DNA of 9,265 nucleotides from Deltaproteobacteria bacterium. Lineage in GTDB: Bacteria > Desulfobacterota > Desulfobacteria > Desulfobacterales > Desulfatirhabdiaceae. Below the pieces are notes generated by a model. The model saw only the letters and a list, made by a program, of their open reading frames with translations. It did no database searches and was not told where the DNA came from. The DNA is taken from assembly GCA_021778975.1 (NCBI GenBank), contig JAJYBO010000105.1, positions 1-9,265 of the forward strand. Direction: 5' to 3'. A program made the position numbers and the translations under genes. This document shows positions 5,835 to 9,265 of the stretch, one piece after another (position 1 is the stretch's first letter; every line of letters begins with the position of its first letter).

Positions 5835-7076
5835 ATGCCCTTTGAATATTTTATCGGCGCCCGTTATCTGAGAGCCAAGCAGAAACAGGCTTTTATTTCG
5901 CTCATTACGATGCTTTCCATCGCAGGCGTTACCGTCGGCGTCATGGCGCTCATCATTGTCATCGCCGTCATGGCGGGCTTCGAATCCGATCTCAAGAACC
6001 GCATCCTGAGCGTCGAATCCCATATCGTCGTAATGCGTCACGGCGGCGCCAACCAGTTCTCGGATTATCAAAAAGTAACAGACTGGATTGACCATGTCGC
6101 AGGCGTTAAAGCCGCCACGCCCTTTATATTGTCACAAATCATGATTCGTTCCACCGGCGGCATGACCGGCGCTGTGCTGAGAGGAATTGACCCGGGATCC
6201 GCGGACAAAGTCATCACGTCCATCAGCCAGAAAGCCGCCACCGCTCTGAACGGCGGCCCCGAAAACACGGCGAATATGCCGGCGCTTCCGGGTGTCGTAC
6301 TCGGCAAAGAACTCATGAAAAACCTGGGGGTCGTTATCGGAGACACGGTTCAGGTTCTGACCCCAAGAGGCACGATTTCACCGGTCGGACTCATCCCCGC
6401 CATGAAGCGCTTCCGGGTTGTAGGGCAGTTTGAATCCGGCATGTACGAGTATGACGGCTCTCTGGCCTACATTCGCCTGGATGAAGCCCAAAAACTGCTC
6501 CACATGGAAAATTCGGTCAGCGGCATCGAAGTCCGGGTGAATGACGTCTATCAGGCAGGTAAAATCTCCCAAAAAATCGCGGGCGGGCTGGGATTTCCCT
6601 ACTGGTGTCGAGACTGGATGCAGATGAACCGCAATCTCTTTTCCGCGCTCAAATTAGAGAAAACCGTCATGTTCATCATTCTGGCGCTCATCATTCTGGT
6701 GGCCGCCTTCAACATTGCCAGCAGCCTCATTATGATGGTCATGGAAAAAACAAAGGATATCGCCATTCTGAAAGCGATGGGCGCTACGAATAAAAGCATT
6801 CGCCGTATCTTTATTTTCAAGGGAATGACCATCGGCGTCATCGGAACGGCTATTGGTGTCAGCCTGGGGTTCATTCTCTGCAAGCTTCTCGAACGTTACA
6901 AATTCATTGAACTTCCAGGAGATGTTTACTATATTAGCAAACTTCCGGTTCTGCTGAAAACCTTCGATGTCGTTTCGATCGCGACAGCCTCGCTGGTCAT
7001 ATGTTTTCTGGCAACCCTGTACCCGGCGCGCCAGGCATCCCGGCTGGATCCGGTTGAAGCAATTCGTTATGGATGA
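5835..7076 (+). CDS. lolC: Lipoprotein-releasing ABC permease, LolC/LolE family
   Basis: This 413-residue inner-membrane permease belongs to the complex that extracts outer-membrane lipoproteins and passes them to LolA. Four membrane segments are visible at about 20-47, 277-302, 329-350 and 378-397. A large periplasmic domain lies between the first two, the MacB/FtsX-type layout. The start FIGARYLRAKQKQAFISLIT, the coupling segment MEKTKDIAILKAMGA (303-317) and the end LYPARQASRLDPVEAIRYG (395-413) are family hallmarks. The periplasmic stretch SPVGLIPAMKRFRVVG (182-197) resembles the region of E. coli LolC that carries the LolA-binding hook, which favours LolC over LolE. No second permease gene is in the window, so the complex may be a homodimer with LolD. 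That is an inference, since another copy could lie elsewhere. A poorly conserved stretch at 125-150 makes it slightly longer than E. coli LolC. The Shine-Dalgarno is weak, and the stop overlaps the lolD start. Confidence 0.93.
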   Translation: MPFEYFIGARYLRAKQKQAFISLITMLSIAGVTVGVMALIIVIAVMAGFESDLKNRILSVESHIVVMRHGGANQFSDYQKVTDWIDHVAGVKAATPFILSQIMIRSTGGMTGAVLRGIDPGSADKVITSISQKAATALNGGPENTANMPALPGVVLGKELMKNLGVVIGDTVQVLTPRGTISPVGLIPAMKRFRVVGQFESGMYEYDGSLAYIRLDEAQKLLHMENSVSGIEVRVNDVYQAGKISQKIAGGLGFPYWCRDWMQMNRNLFSALKLEKTVMFIILALIILVAAFNIASSLIMMVMEKTKDIAILKAMGATNKSIRRIFIFKGMTIGVIGTAIGVSLGFILCKLLERYKFIELPGDVYYISKLPVLLKTFDVVSIATASLVICFLATLYPARQASRLDPVEAIRYG

Positions 7077-7867
7077 CGCGCCATACGGCGAACAGCGTTT
7101 ACAATGCAACATGTACATTACAAACAAAGCGGAAACCCGAACGCATGGATAATGGAAGACGGCGGGATGGATGTCCTGATCCGGATAACAACGGCCTTGT
7201 TTTAGCCAAAAACATCAGCAAAACTCATATCAGCAACGAATCCCGTGTCGAAATTCTCAGAGATGTCGAATTGGAGCTTGCGGCCGGAGAAACCGTCGCC
7301 ATTGTCGGGGCATCCGGTATCGGAAAATCCACTCTCCTGCAGATTTTGGGCACCCTGGATCGTCCCGATTCCGGAACCATGTGGTTTCGCGGCAGGAATA
7401 TCTTCCGATTGGATCCCCTTCAACTGGCCAGATTCAGAAATACATCCATCGGGTTCGTTTTTCAGTTTCATCATCTGCTACCAGAATTCAGTGCCGTCGA
7501 AAACACCATGATGCCCGCGCTCATCAACGGTTTGCCCCCCGGCAAAGCCAGGGAACTTGCGGAAGCCATTTTGGTGCGGGTGGGGCTGAAACACCGCCTC
7601 AACTATCGGGTAACCCGACTTTCCGGGGGCGAACAACAGCGGGTGGCTCTGGCCAGAGCGTTGGTGATGAAACCGCCGCTGCTCCTGGCAGATGAACCTA
7701 CCGGAAATCTCGATCAAAAAAACAGTGAACAGGTTCATTCCATGCTGATGGAATTGAATCAGGAACTCGACATGACCATGGTGGTTGTTACTCACAATAT
7801 GACACTGGCCTCGTTCATGACCAGACGGATCACCATCATGGACGGAGCTTTGACGGATGCAAACTGA
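7073..7867 (+). CDS. lolD: Lipoprotein-releasing ABC ATPase LolD
   Basis: This ABC ATPase powers lipoprotein release by the LolC/E permease encoded just upstream. From the ATG at 7073 it has 264 residues. It contains Walker A GASGIGKST (79-87), Q-loop GFVFQFHHLLPEFSAVEN (127-144, characteristic of LolD), signature LSGGEQQR (183-190), Walker B LLLADEPTGNLD (203-214) and H-loop VVTHN (238-242). All catalytic residues are present. The start is uncertain. The ATG at 7073 overlaps the lolC stop as ATGA, suggesting coupling, but it gives about 40 hydrophilic residues before the conserved GLVLAKNISK. The ATG at 7145 would give 240 residues, closer to the usual 225-235, but has only a poor ribosome site. 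The stop at 7865-7867 contributes to the bamA Shine-Dalgarno. Identity is sure; the N-terminus is not. Confidence 0.95.
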   Translation: MTRHTANSVYNATCTLQTKRKPERMDNGRRRDGCPDPDNNGLVLAKNISKTHISNESRVEILRDVELELAAGETVAIVGASGIGKSTLLQILGTLDRPDSGTMWFRGRNIFRLDPLQLARFRNTSIGFVFQFHHLLPEFSAVENTMMPALINGLPPGKARELAEAILVRVGLKHRLNYRVTRLSGGEQQRVALARALVMKPPLLLADEPTGNLDQKNSEQVHSMLMELNQELDMTMVVVTHNMTLASFMTRRITIMDGALTDAN

Positions 7868-7870
7868 GGT
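7866..7870 (+). promoter_or_regulatory. Ribosome-binding site of bamA overlapping the lolD stop
   Basis: GAGGT lies seven bases before the bamA ATG at 7878 and shares bases with the lolD TGA (7865-7867). Ribosomes finishing lolD are therefore placed at the bamA start. It also supports 7878 as the start, which opens a proper signal peptide. Confidence 0.7.
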
Positions 7871-7877
7871 ATCTTAT

Positions 7878-9265
7878 ATGACACGATGGTTATGCCCCAT
7901 TGTTATCGGCATGTTGTGCAGCCTTTCGGCTTCGGTCTTCGCGGCGAATCATGTCCGGGTTATGGTGTTGCCGTTTGAAATCCATGCGGCGCAGAAGGAT
8001 CTGGAATATCTCAAAGACCAGATACCTCAACTGATTCAGCAGCATCTCGAAAGAGACGGCGCCATTATCGTCAAATCGGATGTCGCATCCGCCCGCCAGA
8101 AATCATCAGTCGCCGCCGGTTCCACTGAAACCGTACGTTCAAGTGAAACCGAAAAAAAAGCGGATGTCGTGATCCGGGGCAGCCTGACATGGCTGGGTCA
8201 AAATTTCAGTCTCGATGCCAGCATGGCGGATGTCACCGGAATCAAACCTCTCGAAACATTTTATGCCGACGGTGAAGGCATTGAAAATCTCCCCACCGCG
8301 GTGCGGTCGTTATCCAACGCGATCAGCGCGAAACTGTTCAAATTAGAAAAAATTGTTGATGTTCGCATTGTCGGCAACAAACGCATTGAGCAGGACGCCA
8401 TCCGCCGCGTCATCAAGACCCAGGTTGGTGATACGCTTGTCGCCATGAATATTTCTGACGATCTCAAGGCCATATATGGTATGGGATATTTCGACGATGT
8501 GCGCGTTGAATCCGAAGATGTCAAAGGGGGGAAATCCATCATATTTGTTGTCAAAGAAAAACCAACCATTCGACATATTTACATAAAAGGATTGGAACTC
8601 TATCAGGGAGACAACGAAAATAAAAAAGAGATAGACAAAAGGGAAAAAAACAAGAGCAATCTAGTCATAGAAGACGATAAAATCCTCAAAAGTTTAGATA
8701 TCAAAACAGGCTCTATTTTAAACATTTACAAGGTTCAAAGTAATGTTAAACGAATTGAGGATTTATACAAGGAAAAGAATTATCATAACGTCAAAGTCAC
8801 TTACAATATCAAAGAACTCGATAACAATCAGGCGGACCTCCAGTTCAACGTTGATGAAGGGAAAAAGTCGCTGGTCAAGAAAATCACTTTTGAAGGCAAT
8901 CAGGCTTATACCGACAAGCAGTTGAAAAAGGTCATGAAAACCACAGAAAAAGGATTTTGGTCATGGCTGACTTCCTCCGGAGACATGAAAACCCAGGATC
9001 TGAAACAGGACGAGGAACTCCTGACCAATTTTTACCACAACAATGGGTTTATTGACGCAAAGGTTGGCGAACCCATTGTGGAATATAAAGGAAACTGGAT
9101 TTATATCACTGTCAAAATTGATGAAGGCTCCAGATTCAAGGTGGGAAAAATCAAAATTGCCGGCGATCTTATCAAGCCTGAACCAGAATTGATGAAACTG
9201 GTCAAACTGAATGAACAAAAATTCTTCAGCAGAGAGGTGCTCCGCAACGATATCATGGCCATTGG
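7878..9265 (+). CDS. bamA: Outer membrane assembly factor BamA, N-terminal part with an extra domain
   Basis: The frame is open from the ATG at 7878 past the window end and gives 462 complete residues. BamA inserts beta-barrel proteins into the outer membrane. A signal peptide (MTRWLCPIVIGMLCSLSASVFA, split here as residues 1-22) ends at SVFA-AN. Residues 26-156 form a domain not found in E. coli BamA. It starts VRVMVLPFEIHA, has ADVVIRGSLTWLGQNFSL (95-112), and resembles the fold pattern of TolB-N/LpoB/CsgG-type periplasmic domains. POTRA 1 follows at about 158-228 (VDVRIVGNKRIEQDAIRRVI, then YGMGYFDDVRVE). POTRA 2 covers about 230-328 and has a charged insertion at about 241-262. POTRA 3 is about 331-415 (KKITFEGNQAYTDKQLKKVM), and POTRA 4 starts near 420. 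The barrel is beyond the window. The 8560-8790 stretch is clearly A-rich, with ATA, TTA and CTA codons rare elsewhere in the gene. Identity rests on the POTRA series and on the lolCD neighbours. Confidence 0.92.
   Translation, partial: MTRWLCPIVIGMLCSLSASVFAANHVRVMVLPFEIHAAQKDLEYLKDQIPQLIQQHLERDGAIIVKSDVASARQKSSVAAGSTETVRSSETEKKADVVIRGSLTWLGQNFSLDASMADVTGIKPLETFYADGEGIENLPTAVRSLSNAISAKLFKLEKIVDVRIVGNKRIEQDAIRRVIKTQVGDTLVAMNISDDLKAIYGMGYFDDVRVESEDVKGGKSIIFVVKEKPTIRHIYIKGLELYQGDNENKKEIDKREKNKSNLVIEDDKILKSLDIKTGSILNIYKVQSNVKRIEDLYKEKNYHNVKVTYNIKELDNNQADLQFNVDEGKKSLVKKITFEGNQAYTDKQLKKVMKTTEKGFWSWLTSSGDMKTQDLKQDEELLTNFYHNNGFIDAKVGEPIVEYKGNWIYITVKIDEGSRFKVGKIKIAGDLIKPEPELMKLVKLNEQKFFSREVLRNDIMAI

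Noticed and set aside
6654..7127. Long minus-strand open frame (157 codons) opposite lolC
   Set aside because: It lies entirely antisense to well-conserved lolC and lolD sequence, is Asp/His/Asn-rich as expected of a reverse-frame shadow, and has no recognisable domain.
1..9265. CRISPR array, insertion sequence, tRNA or rRNA
   Set aside because: I found no spaced direct repeats, transposase-like frames, terminal inverted repeats, cloverleaf patterns or rRNA-like blocks on either strand.

Overview
The window looks like a chromosomal housekeeping segment of a Gram-negative bacterium, most likely a Desulfobacterota (former Deltaproteobacteria) relative of the Desulfobacterales. This is an inference from gene order (HU-holB-PSP1/ricT on one side, lysS-lolC-lolD-bamA on the other), the outer-membrane biogenesis genes, and a BamA with an extra N-terminal domain. 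I see no mobile element, tRNA, rRNA or CRISPR array.

Left half, all on the minus strand (read right to left). A small secreted protein of unknown family (3520-4011) probably continues through a frameshift to 3408 and is followed by a likely terminator. Next come a sugar-1-phosphate nucleotidyltransferase (2487-3266) and a GmhA-like phosphosugar isomerase (1884-2480), 6 nt apart. They suggest a nucleotide-activated sugar, possibly heptose, for surface polysaccharide. A terminator overlaps the isomerase stop and a sigma70-like promoter follows at once. That promoter serves an HU/IHF-family protein (1486-1761), the DNA polymerase III delta-prime subunit HolB (447-1484, TTG start, one base after the HU stop) and the start of a PSP1/RicT-like protein (1-327, cut by the window edge). 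The holB-ricT pairing is also known from Bacillus subtilis.

Centre. A 236-base divergent spacer (4012-4247) separates the secreted-protein gene from lysS. It holds a TTGACA-type promoter candidate and a small leader hairpin.

Right half, all on the plus strand. Lysyl-tRNA synthetase (4248-5759) is followed by the lipoprotein-export permease LolC/E (5835-7076), its ATPase LolD (7073-7867, overlapping by ATGA), and BamA (from 7878, running off the window). LolCD releases lipoproteins from the inner membrane. BamA inserts beta-barrel proteins into the outer membrane and normally needs lipoprotein partners, so the grouping makes functional sense.

The points most worth a second look are the apparent frameshift in the unknown secreted protein, the extra TolB/LpoB-like domain before the POTRA repeats of BamA, and an A-rich charged insertion inside its second POTRA repeat.
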